This document shows positions 1 to 8,605 of a DNA stretch of 47,377 nt, piece after piece. Position 1 is the stretch's first letter. Every line of letters starts with the position of its first letter. Under the pieces are notes generated by a model, which was not told the origin of the DNA, made no database searches, and saw only the letters and a program-made list of their open reading frames with translations. The translations under genes and the position numbers were made by a program. Origin of the DNA: JACNLC01 sp964607375 (GTDB taxonomy: Bacteria > Fidelibacterota > Marinisomatia > SCGC-AAA003-L08 > JACNLC01). The stretch is taken from NCBI GenBank assembly GCA_964607375.1, contig CAZSJY010000005.1, positions 1 to 47,377 on the forward strand. Direction: 5' to 3'.

Positions 1-6
1 GTCTTG

Positions 7-80
<74 letters not shown>

Positions 81-180
81 ATTTTCAAATTAATAAGAAT
101 TAAATTTGTTATCCAATCGGAACACTAAATTTACATATTCTATTCTTTTTCTAACAACTCTAGTTCTTTAAATTTTAGCT
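81..180. other. Divergent intergenic region between tRNA-Arg and the crotonase gene
   Basis: These 100 nt must contain promoters for both the tRNA (minus) and the crotonase gene (plus). The stretch is extremely AT-rich, so several weak -10-like hexamers can be picked on each strand. I see no convincing -35/-10 pair and no Shine-Dalgarno sequence before the ATG at 181. Confidence 0.4.
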
Positions 181-957
181 ATGAAAAATAGATTTACTTT
201 ATCGAATATCTCCGAAATTTCTATCATAAAGATGAATCACAACAATGCAAATGTCATTAATAGAATATTTCTTAACGAAATATCTGAAATATTCAACCAA
301 ATACCAACTGATTCTCCTCTGTTAATTTCAGGTAATACACAATTCTTTTCTAGTGGATTAGATCTATTTTACTGCCAAAATCTTAACAAAAAACAATTTA
401 AAGTTTTTATCACTGATTTCCAAAATTTCCTTCTCACGATTATTGAAAGAACTATGCCTACAATTTCAGTAATCAACGGGCATGCAGTAGCAGGTGGTTT
501 TCTGCTCAGTTGCTGTACAGATTATAGATTTGGAGAAAGCAGGAATTATAAACTTGGAATGAATGAGAAACAACTTGGGATTTCACTTCCACCAGTACCA
601 CTAGCTATTTTATATGATGTTTTTGGAAATGATGTACATTCCATACTCGATGTAGATGTTTTTTTTACGCCCAAAACAATAGATAAATTAAATTATTTTA
701 GAAAGATTTCAGTCAATCCTCAAGCTGATGCTATTGAATTTATTCAAACTATCTCAAATGATAATACACTCCTCAAAAACAAGAAGAAAAGATCTGATAA
801 TATCTCCAAATTCCTACATAAGAATTATGAACCATTAATGAAGCAATTTCTAACGGATTGGTGGTCTGATAAGGCAACCAGAAAAAGAATTGAGATTTTA
901 GCAAAAATCGGTAAAACAAGTAATCAGAATTTAATGGAAACTGACAATTCTAAGTAA
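181..957 (+). CDS. Enoyl-CoA hydratase/isomerase (crotonase) family protein
   Basis: A 258-residue protein of normal crotonase length. The first oxyanion-hole segment is seen as SSGLDL near residues 58-63. The second is the strongly conserved NGHAVAGG segment near residues 99-106. Glu129 in NEKQLGI matches the position of one catalytic glutamate of enoyl-CoA hydratases. The second catalytic glutamate region (usually in a PxEA-type segment) is not recognisable, so the substrate and reaction (hydratase, isomerase or another CoA-thioester reaction) cannot be named. It is the only plus-strand gene before 25 kb and overlaps the next gene tail to tail by 34 bp. The family is secure; the specific function is not. 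Confidence 0.85.
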   Translation: MKNRFTLSNISEISIIKMNHNNANVINRIFLNEISEIFNQIPTDSPLLISGNTQFFSSGLDLFYCQNLNKKQFKVFITDFQNFLLTIIERTMPTISVINGHAVAGGFLLSCCTDYRFGESRNYKLGMNEKQLGISLPPVPLAILYDVFGNDVHSILDVDVFFTPKTIDKLNYFRKISVNPQADAIEFIQTISNDNTLLKNKKKRSDNISKFLHKNYEPLMKQFLTDWWSDKATRKRIEILAKIGKTSNQNLMETDNSK

Positions 958-1526
958 TCTTTACCTGAAGGAATTATAGAAGACTCCAATCTGAATGTGC
1001 TGTTCTTCCGCTCCAAATATAACACATCGATTACAGAAATGACTCTGTGTACAATCAAACCACCAATTGAAAATGAAACAAATTTCTCTGCTGTTCCGCT
1101 AATAATGCGCATATCGTCAAATTTTTGTCGATTACTTTCTGAATCCCATTCCCATTCATAATTTTGTTCTTCTGGGTAAATTAACTCTCCTTGTCGTAAT
1201 TGCTCTTTTGCAAAATTGTATTCATCAAAATTATCATAATTACCTATATCAACAGCATACTGATAATCTTTTGTGGAAGGATCTGTCCCTGCGTGGAGAA
1301 TAGCAAAAGTAGTATAATCGGATTTATACCAGTTATGTATAGTCTGACCTCCAATTAGTGATAACCAAATCAGTCCCTCTCTAAGTAAAAAACTATTTGA
1401 TCGTTTAGTAGCACCAAGAGCATTTTCTCCCCAACCCGGTAAAATCGTTGATTTCATAATTGGATGTAGTAAATCTTGAGGAAAGACAAAACAAGCCAAA
1501 AAGAGTATAGTTAATAATTTTTTCAT
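924..1526 (-). CDS. Secreted or membrane-associated protein of unknown function
   Basis: About 200 residues. I start it at the ATG at 1526 because MKKLLTILFLACFVFPQ is a clear signal peptide and an AAGGA motif lies about 12 nt upstream; the frame extends further upstream but that stretch would precede the signal peptide. A segment KSTILPGWGENALG, followed by a hydrophobic helix near residues 50-65, resembles the start of DUF5683-like Bacteroidota membrane proteins, but the match is short and I do not assign the family. Another hydrophobic stretch lies near residue 150. It follows the Lnb-like gene by 40 nt and is probably in the same transcript. Its 3' end overlaps the convergent crotonase gene by 34 bp. 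Confidence 0.7.
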   Translation of the reverse strand: MKKLLTILFLACFVFPQDLLHPIMKSTILPGWGENALGATKRSNSFLLREGLIWLSLIGGQTIHNWYKSDYTTFAILHAGTDPSTKDYQYAVDIGNYDNFDEYNFAKEQLRQGELIYPEEQNYEWEWDSESNRQKFDDMRIISGTAEKFVSFSIGGLIVHRVISVIDVLYLERKNSTFRLESSIIPSGKDYLELSVSIKF

Positions 1527-1566
1527 TTGATCATTTTCCTTATACAAAAAGTAAAACAGTAGAACT

Positions 1567-2757
1567 CTACGAAAGTTCCTTTCCTCCTGACAAACGCTTC
1601 TGTGCTTTTGAATAAACACTAATTGAACTAATCAGCAACATCAAAACAATCGGAATTACAGCTATACTAAATTCTTGATGAATAAAATTCCATCCAATCA
1701 GCAAGAATACCATTAATATTCCAGTAATAAAGAAGTAGCAGGTTATGATTCTATCAGATAGCCATTTGTATAGAATAACGACAGGAATATGAAGAGGAAT
1801 TGCCCACAATATGTTTAAATTATTCGCCATACTTTTATGTTCTGTGAAAAACCATAAAAATAACAATATACATCCTAAAATACCCGCTAATGCAAAGATT
1901 ATAAGTTCCGGTATTTCATTATGATTCCTGTTAGTTAACCAAATAACAATTCCATAAAATAGAAAAATAATCCAAAGAACTTTAGTAGGTGAAAAAGATT
2001 TAGTATATTTGACTGAATTTCTTGAACTCTCATAAATCACATCATTTTTACTAACAAAGTGTTTTCCATTTTCTGCCCACACAGTATTCTGAAAATAATT
2101 AAACATCTCATCTGGTAAAAAAGTAAATTCCCAACTACTCATAATTTTATCTGCTGGTAATCCAAGAACCAAATCCATACCAAAGTTTAACCAATGCCTG
2201 TCAACAAGGTATTGTTTTAGAGAATTTCTGTAGCTTATACCCGTTGGGATATTCATCTGAGAGTTTATAAGTTTATCATTAGTTGCTTTGTCAATAATGT
2301 TCCTTAACCGTGTTGAACAATTATCATAAAAAAAATCATAACGGTAATACCTGTTCTCAGGGAGATAATTGGTTAATAACAAATCATACAGTGATTGCTG
2401 CATATTTCTAGGTAAATTGAGAGTCTGTTCAATTATTGTACGGTCGTCAAAAATGTATTGTTGTTTGTATAGAAGATACTCTGAAACAGCTAAACGATAA
2501 TCCAATTTTCCCAATACGAATTTAGTGTAAAACTTTGGAGTGTTAAAGTCGAATATCCCATAGTTAAACACCTTATCTATACCATTTACTTGATCATTAA
2601 TACGAATGGCATTATGCCCAAAAGAAGAATACAATTCGGTACCAGGTTTACAAGTTAAAATGCTAATCTCGGCTTTGTCTGACAGTTGAATCGTTCCAAA
2701 AATAAATTGAACAAGTAACAAAGAGATTGTTAGTTTATTGAGAACTAATTTTTTCAT
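1567..2757 (-). CDS. Lnb/DUF4105-family membrane protein, putative lipoprotein N-acyltransferase
   Basis: 396 residues. An N-terminal signal segment is followed by a periplasmic papain-like domain with GTELYSSFGHNAIRI (His48) and YDFFYDNCSTRLR (Cys147), the hallmark His and Cys motifs of Lnb_N (formerly DUF4105). The C-terminal half carries about five membrane helices (roughly residues 260-385). That arrangement matches the Bacteroides protein Lnb, which transfers an acyl chain to the N-terminus of lipoproteins. Activity here is inferred from family only. It lies 3 nt after ruvX and before a secreted protein of unknown role. Calling it a DUF4105 protein is safe; calling it the functional Lnb is less so. 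Confidence 0.8.
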   Translation of the reverse strand: MKKLVLNKLTISLLLVQFIFGTIQLSDKAEISILTCKPGTELYSSFGHNAIRINDQVNGIDKVFNYGIFDFNTPKFYTKFVLGKLDYRLAVSEYLLYKQQYIFDDRTIIEQTLNLPRNMQQSLYDLLLTNYLPENRYYRYDFFYDNCSTRLRNIIDKATNDKLINSQMNIPTGISYRNSLKQYLVDRHWLNFGMDLVLGLPADKIMSSWEFTFLPDEMFNYFQNTVWAENGKHFVSKNDVIYESSRNSVKYTKSFSPTKVLWIIFLFYGIVIWLTNRNHNEIPELIIFALAGILGCILLFLWFFTEHKSMANNLNILWAIPLHIPVVILYKWLSDRIITCYFFITGILMVFLLIGWNFIHQEFSIAVIPIVLMLLISSISVYSKAQKRLSGGKELS

Positions 2758-2760
2758 TTA

Positions 2761-3171
2761 TTAATTCTTTGTTTCCAAATACTCTTGTAGCATAATTGCT
2801 GCAGCAGTTATGTCAATTTCACCCTTATTATGTCCAGTTTTTATTCCCTGTTCTATAAGAAATTTCTGAGCAGAAACTGAACTCATTCTTTCATCAATTA
2901 CTTCAACAGGTAAGTTAACTTTTAATTTCAATTCTTCAACAAATACACGAACTTTCTTAGTTTGTTCCGAATCTGTTCCTTTCATTGTTAGAGGTAATCC
3001 AACAATTATTTTTGAAATATTAAACTTGAGAATTACCTTATCAATTTCAGAAAAATAATCTGGTGTGAACTTTCTATCTAAAACCGAATATGGAGATGCA
3101 ATAATTCCCATTGGATCAGAAATTGCTAATCCAATACGACGGTCTCCGAAATCAATACCCAGCATCCGCAT
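2761..3171 (-). CDS. ruvX: RuvX/YqgF-type Holliday junction resolvase or pre-16S rRNA nuclease
   Basis: 136 residues, the normal size for this RNase H-fold family. The N-terminus LGIDFGDRRIGLAISD contains the catalytic Asp in GIDFG. VGLPLTMKGTDSEQ, then VEVIDERMSS and the C-terminal DITAAAIMLQEYL complete the typical motif order. Family members mature 16S rRNA ends and were first proposed as Holliday junction resolvases. The start ATG overlaps the stop of the HU-like gene by one base; a second ATG two codons later is equally possible. Confidence 0.92.
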   Translation of the reverse strand: MRMLGIDFGDRRIGLAISDPMGIIASPYSVLDRKFTPDYFSEIDKVILKFNISKIIVGLPLTMKGTDSEQTKKVRVFVEELKLKVNLPVEVIDERMSSVSAQKFLIEQGIKTGHNKGEIDITAAAIMLQEYLETKN

Positions 3172-3491
3172 TAATCTTTATCATTCCATTCTTGTTGAAT
3201 TTGGTCTCTTATGATTTTTCCTGGTCGAAACATTATTTTTCTTCTAGGAGGAACATAAATTTCTTCGTTGGTTTGTGGATTTCTTGCTTTAGGTTTTGCT
3301 TTGGTTGGTTTTATCTCAAAAACACCAAAATTACGAAGTTCAATTCGCAATCTACTTTCTGGTTGAGTTAACATTCCTGTCATTGTTTCTATCACTGATT
3401 CTACAATATCTTTCATATTCCTTTCTGAAATACCAAGTTTTTTTGAAGTCTGCTCAACAATATCTTTTTTAGTAAATGTGATCGGTTTCAT
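3171..3491 (-). CDS. HU/IHF-family DNA-binding protein
   Basis: 106 residues, slightly longer than classic HU (about 90). The N-terminal dimerisation helices (FTKKDIVEQTSKKLGIS) are followed by the LRIELRNFGVFEIKPTKAKP stretch. The DNA-binding beta-arm region is KARNPQTNEEIYVPPRRKI, with the conserved arm-tip NP pair. It is expected to bend or compact DNA. An AAGGA element precedes the ATG, which abuts the rel stop codon (TAAATG). HU and IHF subunits cannot be told apart from sequence alone here. Confidence 0.93.
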   Translation of the reverse strand: MKPITFTKKDIVEQTSKKLGISERNMKDIVESVIETMTGMLTQPESRLRIELRNFGVFEIKPTKAKPKARNPQTNEEIYVPPRRKIMFRPGKIIRDQIQQEWNDKD

Positions 3492-5693
3492 TTAATTCCT
3501 TTCTAGATAAATAAGTCCTGGAACTAGTTTTATTTTATTTTTCACTTTTGCTAATTGTTTAGTATCTCGAATTTGTAGAACAAAGACACCCGTACCAATT
3601 CCCTCATCAGATTTAATATCTACACTTACGATGTTTACATTTAAAACTGAGATAGCTTCAGTAATATTTTTCAAAAAGTGTTTTCTGTCTTCTCCAACAA
3701 TTTTTAAACGAACAATAAATGCTTGATTTTTCTTTGTATCCCACTCTACATTAACGAAACGATCTTTATTTTCAAGCATCGGGATATTATGGCAAGTGTT
3801 TCTGTGAACTGTAACTCCTCTACCTCTAGTTACATATCCAATTATAGGGTCACCAGGAATAGGACTACAACAATTACCAAAAGTTATCATCGCATCGTCA
3901 ATCCCATCAATAACAATTCCTTTTGCTAGTCCTCTTGCTTTACTCAAGAATTTAGATGTTAGAGAATCTTCGTCCCACCTTAATTCATCATCACCAATCT
4001 CGTCGATTGGTTCGTATTTTTTGATAATATCTCTGACAGTAATTTGACCCTTAGCTACTGCGGAAAAAATCAAATCTTCAGAATTAAATCCCATTGTTTT
4101 TGGAGATTTCTTAATTTCATTTAATAATCTGATTTTTTTAACTCTGCGAAGCGTCTTTTCGATAATCTCAAGACCGAGTTTTATGCTCTGTTCGTACTGG
4201 TCTTTTTTAACCCATCTTTTAATATGAGCTTTGGCTTTTGTTGTTTGTACAAATTTCAACCAAGCTTGATTTGGTGTCTGACTTGCTGATGTGATAATTT
4301 CTACAGTATCACTGTTACTTAATTTTGTATTTAAAGGGACTATCTTGGAGTTTATCTTGGCTCCTATACATCTAAATCCTACTTGACTATGAACCGCGAA
4401 TGCAAAGTCAACTGGAGTTGAACCAATATTAAGTTGCATTACATCACCACGAGGAGTGAATACAAATATCTCATCCTGAAACAAGTCGATTTTCAGTAAG
4501 TTTAAAAGTTCCTCAGGATCTTTTTCTTCGCTTTGTAGAGCTTCTACTAACTCACGAAGCCATCTCATTTGACGGTTTATGCCATCATCTTTTACAATTA
4601 CCGAGTCCGATTCTTTGTAAGCCCAATGAGCTGCAACTCCAATTTCAGCGGTTTTATCCATTTCTTCAGTTCGGATCTGAACTTCCACCATCTTTCCATT
4701 CTTGCCAAATACCGTAGTATGTATTGATTGATAGCCGTTGTTTTTTGGTGTAGCGATATAATCTTTAAAATTTTCTTGAAGAGGAGTGTAGATTTGATGA
4801 ATAATCCCAAGTGCAGCATAACATTCTTCTATTTTTCCAACAATAACTCGAATAGCAAGAAGGTCAAATATCTCTTCGAACTCTATCCCTCGTTTTTTCA
4901 TTTTTCTGTAAATTGAATAAAAATGTTTAGGGCGACCAAATATTCTAGATTGAATTTTAAACTCATCAAAAGTATCTTGGATAGGCTTCGCAAATTCGTC
5001 AATGTACTTCTCACGTTCAGATTTTGTAGCCTTAATTTTCTTATGTAGTAGTTTTGCTGTATCCGGGTCGAGTACACTGAGTGTTAAATCTTCTAGTTCA
5101 CTTTTTAGTTTACCCATTCCCAATCTGTGAGCTAAAGCTGCAAATACATCACGGGTTTCTATTGCAATCCGTCTTTGTTTAATTAAAGGAAGATGATGTA
5201 TGGTTCGAATATTATGTAGTCTATCAGCAAATTTAATCAAAATGACACGAATGTCTTTTGCTACTGATAGAAACATTTTCATAAAATTCTCTGCTTGTTT
5301 CTCTTGTCTACTATGAAATTTAATACCCGACAATTTAGATACTCCTTCAACAAGTTCTGCTACATTGGAGTTAAATTCCTTTTCTAAATCCTCACGTTTT
5401 ACATCAGTATCTTCAATACAATCATGCAATAGACCTGCTACAACTGTATCACAATCTAATCTCCATTCAGCTAAAATTATAGCGGTTTCAATACAGTGGT
5501 AAAAATATGGTTCACCTGAACGTCTGTTTTGGTTTTTATGCGCTTTTTCGCCAAATTGGTAAGCTTTCCACAAAAACTGAATTCGCTGTTCAGTAATATT
5601 TTTATCACCGAGATTAGCTAATATTTTTTGGAATTTTTTAGGATATTCTTTTGGTGAATCTCTGAAAACTTGAAGTAATGGATTAAACACCAT
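3492..5693 (-). CDS. RelA/SpoT-family (p)ppGpp synthetase/hydrolase
   Basis: 733 residues with the full Rel architecture. The HD hydrolase domain has HDCIEDTD at 90-97 and an intact HD..ED pattern. The synthetase domain contains FGRPKHFYSIYRKM and YIATPKNNGYQSIHTT. A TGS domain starts near 400 (IFVFTPRGDVMQL), followed by a helical/zinc-finger-like region with FGNCCSPIPGD, and a C-terminal ACT domain from about 655. The protein should both make and degrade the stringent-response alarmone. One oddity is that the RXKD motif that marks bifunctional enzymes reads NFKD (residues 308-311), while RelA-only enzymes have EXDD. It lies between dnaB and the HU-like gene with 2 and 0 nt spacing. Confidence 0.94.
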   Translation of the reverse strand: MVFNPLLQVFRDSPKEYPKKFQKILANLGDKNITEQRIQFLWKAYQFGEKAHKNQNRRSGEPYFYHCIETAIILAEWRLDCDTVVAGLLHDCIEDTDVKREDLEKEFNSNVAELVEGVSKLSGIKFHSRQEKQAENFMKMFLSVAKDIRVILIKFADRLHNIRTIHHLPLIKQRRIAIETRDVFAALAHRLGMGKLKSELEDLTLSVLDPDTAKLLHKKIKATKSEREKYIDEFAKPIQDTFDEFKIQSRIFGRPKHFYSIYRKMKKRGIEFEEIFDLLAIRVIVGKIEECYAALGIIHQIYTPLQENFKDYIATPKNNGYQSIHTTVFGKNGKMVEVQIRTEEMDKTAEIGVAAHWAYKESDSVIVKDDGINRQMRWLRELVEALQSEEKDPEELLNLLKIDLFQDEIFVFTPRGDVMQLNIGSTPVDFAFAVHSQVGFRCIGAKINSKIVPLNTKLSNSDTVEIITSASQTPNQAWLKFVQTTKAKAHIKRWVKKDQYEQSIKLGLEIIEKTLRRVKKIRLLNEIKKSPKTMGFNSEDLIFSAVAKGQITVRDIIKKYEPIDEIGDDELRWDEDSLTSKFLSKARGLAKGIVIDGIDDAMITFGNCCSPIPGDPIIGYVTRGRGVTVHRNTCHNIPMLENKDRFVNVEWDTKKNQAFIVRLKIVGEDRKHFLKNITEAISVLNVNIVSVDIKSDEGIGTGVFVLQIRDTKQLAKVKNKIKLVPGLIYLERN

Positions 5694-5695
5694 AA

Positions 5696-7060
5696 CTACA
5701 TGGGAATTTCAGAATCAACAGATTGAGCATGAGTTAATTCAAGATCTCCAAACCAAGCATATTTATCAATAAATGCGACGGGCACAACTCCGGTAGGACC
5801 ATTTCTGTGTTTTCCGATAATGATTTCTCCAATACCTTTGTCTTCATCATTTTTAGAATAAACAAATTTACGGAAAATAAAGAGAACAACATCAGCATCC
5901 TGTTCAATTGCCCCACTTTCACGAAGATCTGACATTATCGGCCTATGATTGGTTCTGTTCTCAGGTTGACGAGATAGCTGTGACAATACCACAATTGGAA
6001 TATTCAATTCTTTAGCTAAAGCTTTTAATGATCTCGATATCAAACTAATTTCCTGTTGGCGATTTTCTGACCGAGTTGAAGCATTTATCAATTGAAGATA
6101 GTCAATAAACAATACATCGATATCTTTTTCAGCTTTCAACCGACGAGCTTTTGCTCTGATTTCCATTATACTCAAACCAGGAGAATCATCAACATAAATT
6201 TTTGCTTCAGACAATGGACCTGCAGCTTGAGCTAACTTTTTCCAGTCTTTTTTTGGCAACCTACCGGTTCTTACAAGATGACTATCAACTTTTGCTTCCG
6301 CTGTTATCATACGCTCCACTAACTGACGATTTGCCATTTCAAGACTAAATAATCCAACTGAATGCCCATATTCTATTGCTGCATTTCTAGCCATACATAG
6401 AGCTAAAGCTGTTTTTCCCATAGACGGTCTAGCGGCCACTATAACCATATCTGATTTCTGAAAACCTGACAATAAGTCGTCCAAGCCATAAACTCCAGAA
6501 GGAATACCTGTTAAACTACCGTCTTTATTTGTTCCAAATTTATCAAGAACATCGTGCAGTATTGGTTCAACATGTTGAAAGCCACCACGAGTAGCCCCCT
6601 GAGAAAGTGAAAAGATTACCTGTTCTGCTTTATCTAGAATATCTGTCACATCGTCTTTTGCATCATAGGCTAAAGAAGACAAATCAACAGAAGTTCTAAT
6701 AATCTTTCGAAGAATATATTTTTCTTGAACAATTTTAGCATAATATTCAACATTTTCTGCTGATGGAGCTTCAGCAGACAAACCCGTTATATAATAAGCA
6801 CCGCCAACTGATTCAAGATCACCACTCTTCTTGAGTTGGTCGATTACACTAATTGTATCAACAGCTTTACTTTTGTCAAATAATTCAACAATACTATTGA
6901 ATATCTTGCCATTCGCTGATTTATAAAAACTAACTTGACTTAGAATTTGTATAGCTTTTGGAACAGCTTCTTTTTCAATTAACATACATCCTAGAGTAGC
7001 TTGTTCCGCTTCAACAGCTTGAGGTGGTAATCTTAAACTTTGTTCTTCTTTGTTAGGCAT
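5696..7060 (-). CDS. dnaB: Replicative DNA helicase DnaB
   Basis: 454 residues, standard for DnaB. The N-terminal primase-interaction domain begins PPQAVEAEQATLGCML. The RecA-like helicase domain has Walker A ARPSMGKTALAL near residues 210-221, then a SLEM motif, Walker B VLFIDYLQLI, and VLSQLSRQPENR with the DNA-binding loop region. SDLRESGAIEQDAD is the usual C-terminal motif. It unwinds DNA ahead of the replication fork as a hexamer. No intein interrupts it. It follows the uracil-DNA glycosylase gene by 2 nt and precedes rel by 2 nt, so the block is probably one transcript. Confidence 0.96.
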   Translation of the reverse strand: MPNKEEQSLRLPPQAVEAEQATLGCMLIEKEAVPKAIQILSQVSFYKSANGKIFNSIVELFDKSKAVDTISVIDQLKKSGDLESVGGAYYITGLSAEAPSAENVEYYAKIVQEKYILRKIIRTSVDLSSLAYDAKDDVTDILDKAEQVIFSLSQGATRGGFQHVEPILHDVLDKFGTNKDGSLTGIPSGVYGLDDLLSGFQKSDMVIVAARPSMGKTALALCMARNAAIEYGHSVGLFSLEMANRQLVERMITAEAKVDSHLVRTGRLPKKDWKKLAQAAGPLSEAKIYVDDSPGLSIMEIRAKARRLKAEKDIDVLFIDYLQLINASTRSENRQQEISLISRSLKALAKELNIPIVVLSQLSRQPENRTNHRPIMSDLRESGAIEQDADVVLFIFRKFVYSKNDEDKGIGEIIIGKHRNGPTGVVPVAFIDKYAWFGDLELTHAQSVDSEIPM

Positions 7061-7062
7061 AA

Positions 7063-7740
7063 TTAACTCTTTTTCAAGTAATTATCTCTAATCTTCTGGA
7101 AATCTACCCAAGTAGGTCTTTTAAAAGCAGGATTTCTAAGTAATGCGGCAGGATGATAAGTTACCATAGCATCAATTCCCTCATACAAATACTTTTGCTG
7201 ACGCATATCTCCAAGTGGTAAGTCTACTTTGAGTAATGTTTTTGCAGCTACTCTACCTAAAGCAACAATTAGTTTAGGTTCAATTATTTTCAACTGAGTT
7301 TTAAGGTATGACTCGCACTGTTCAACTTCAAGTATATTTGGATTACGATTATCAGGAGGACGACATTTCAAGACATTACAAATATAGATATCTTTCCTAG
7401 ATAACTCTATGGCAGATAAAATTTTATCAAGTAATTTACCTGCTCTTCCTACAAAAGGTTCGCCGTATAGATCTTCCTGTTTACCAGGTGCTTCCCCCAC
7501 AAATACAATATCAGCATTTGGATTACCAACACCAAACACTAAATTAGTCCTAGTTAAATGTAATTGACAATTATTGCAATCGTTAACTTGTTCTCGGAAT
7601 ATATATAGAGATGATGGAACTTCAACACTTTCTGAGGTATTATTAATATCGGTCAAATCTTCAGACAAGTACAGTTTATCCCCAAGCAAATCTCGTGTTT
7701 GCTTTAAATACGAAGAAATATCTTGGGTACCCTTTTTCAA
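7063..7740 (-). CDS. Family 4 uracil-DNA glycosylase (iron-sulfur type)
   Basis: 225 residues. Motif A is VGEAPGKQEDLYGEPFVGRA (Glu83 in GEAPG) and the C-terminal motif is VTYHPAALLRNP. Four cysteines fit the family's [4Fe-4S] ligand pattern: Cys55 and Cys58 (DCNNC), Cys126 (LKCRPP) and Cys142. It removes uracil arising from cytosine deamination. The start is a TTG, 3 nt after the rpoZ stop, and no ATG occurs before the conserved region. The first 40 residues are poorly conserved, so the exact start is uncertain. Its position in the gmk-rpoZ block suggests constitutive housekeeping expression. Confidence 0.92.
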   Translation of the reverse strand: MKKGTQDISSYLKQTRDLLGDKLYLSEDLTDINNTSESVEVPSSLYIFREQVNDCNNCQLHLTRTNLVFGVGNPNADIVFVGEAPGKQEDLYGEPFVGRAGKLLDKILSAIELSRKDIYICNVLKCRPPDNRNPNILEVEQCESYLKTQLKIIEPKLIVALGRVAAKTLLKVDLPLGDMRQQKYLYEGIDAMVTYHPAALLRNPAFKRPTWVDFQKIRDNYLKKS

Positions 7741-7742
7741 AA

Positions 7743-8027
7743 CTAATCAGTTTCACTTTCTATTTTTTTACCATCTTTCCATTCTAGTTTTCCATCAATA
7801 AATTCTTCTAATGAAACAACTATTGGTTTTTCGTGTTCAATAAAATCCTCTCTTAGAGATACTTCACCAGCAAAATACTCATCATCACTCACCGCTTCAA
7901 CTGGATCCAGTTTAACAACTCTTGAATCTACAATTTGTTTTGAGCGTTTTGAAGCAATAACTACATTACTGTAAATATCTTCTGATTGTGATAATAATTT
8001 GCTAAAAGGTACTGTTTTTAATTTCAT
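7743..8027 (-). CDS. rpoZ: RNA polymerase omega subunit
   Basis: 94 residues. The core NVVIASKRSKQIVDSRVVK corresponds to the conserved helix of omega (AKRARQI in other phyla), and the acidic C-terminus is common in this superphylum. Omega stabilises the beta' subunit and can help bind ppGpp. The canonical gmk-rpoZ order and a 4-bp ATGA overlap with gmk support the assignment. The start is fixed by a perfect Shine-Dalgarno sequence seven bases upstream. Confidence 0.85.
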   Translation of the reverse strand: MKLKTVPFSKLLSQSEDIYSNVVIASKRSKQIVDSRVVKLDPVEAVSDDEYFAGEVSLREDFIEHEKPIVVSLEEFIDGKLEWKDGKKIESETD

Positions 8028-8605
8028 TTGGATGCCTCCTTAATCATATTTTCTACTTCAATTACTGTTTGATCTAAATCTTCATTGACTACTACTTTGT
8101 CAAATTTTTCTTTAAATTCCATCTCTATTTGGAATCTTTTAAGTCTTCTTTTAATAATCGTTAGAGATTCTTTTCCTCTTTTCACCAATCGATCTTCAAG
8201 AACTTCTAATTGATCTGCAATTTCATCCCCTGGAGGCTCGATAAAAATAGATAGTGTTTCATCTGGAAATTCATCCATTATCGAAGTGCCACCTTTTACA
8301 TCAATATCCAGCAAAAGAACTTCTCCGCGATCGAGTGCATCTTCAAGTGGACCAATTAAAGTCCCATATTTACTCCCATGAACCCATTCCCATTCTGCAA
8401 AATCACCAAATTTAACATAGTGTTCAAATTTGTCAACATTCATGAAAATGTAATCTTCTCCATCAACTTCTCCCTCCCTTGGAGGTCGCGTTGTAGCCGA
8501 AACTGAGAATTTCCAATCAGGATTCCGTTTCGATAACTTCCTGCATATCGTAGTTTTACCGGTCCCAGAAGGTGCAGATAAAACAACTAATAGTCCTTTA
8601 CTCAT
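8024..8605 (-). CDS. gmk: Guanylate kinase
   Basis: 193 residues, normal length. The P-loop is SAPSGTGKTTICRKL near residues 10-24. The GMP-binding region is SATTRPPREGEVDGEDYIFM, followed by FAEWEWVHGSKYGT and LLLDIDVKGG. It phosphorylates GMP to GDP with ATP, feeding nucleotide pools and (p)ppGpp synthesis. It overlaps yicC upstream and rpoZ downstream by 4 bp each, indicating translational coupling. Confidence 0.96.
   Translation of the reverse strand: MSKGLLVVLSAPSGTGKTTICRKLSKRNPDWKFSVSATTRPPREGEVDGEDYIFMNVDKFEHYVKFGDFAEWEWVHGSKYGTLIGPLEDALDRGEVLLLDIDVKGGTSIMDEFPDETLSIFIEPPGDEIADQLEVLEDRLVKRGKESLTIIKRRLKRFQIEMEFKEKFDKVVVNEDLDQTVIEVENMIKEASK
8035..8040 (-). promoter_or_regulatory. Shine-Dalgarno sequence of rpoZ
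   Basis: On the minus strand this reads AGGAGG, seven bases before the rpoZ ATG and inside the end of gmk. It fixes the rpoZ start and shows that this organism still uses strong anti-16S pairing for some genes. Confidence 0.8.

Noticed and set aside
1527..1619. 31-codon N-terminal extension of the secreted protein gene
   Set aside because: It precedes a clear signal peptide and overlaps the end of the Lnb-like gene; the ATG at 1526 has an upstream AAGGA.
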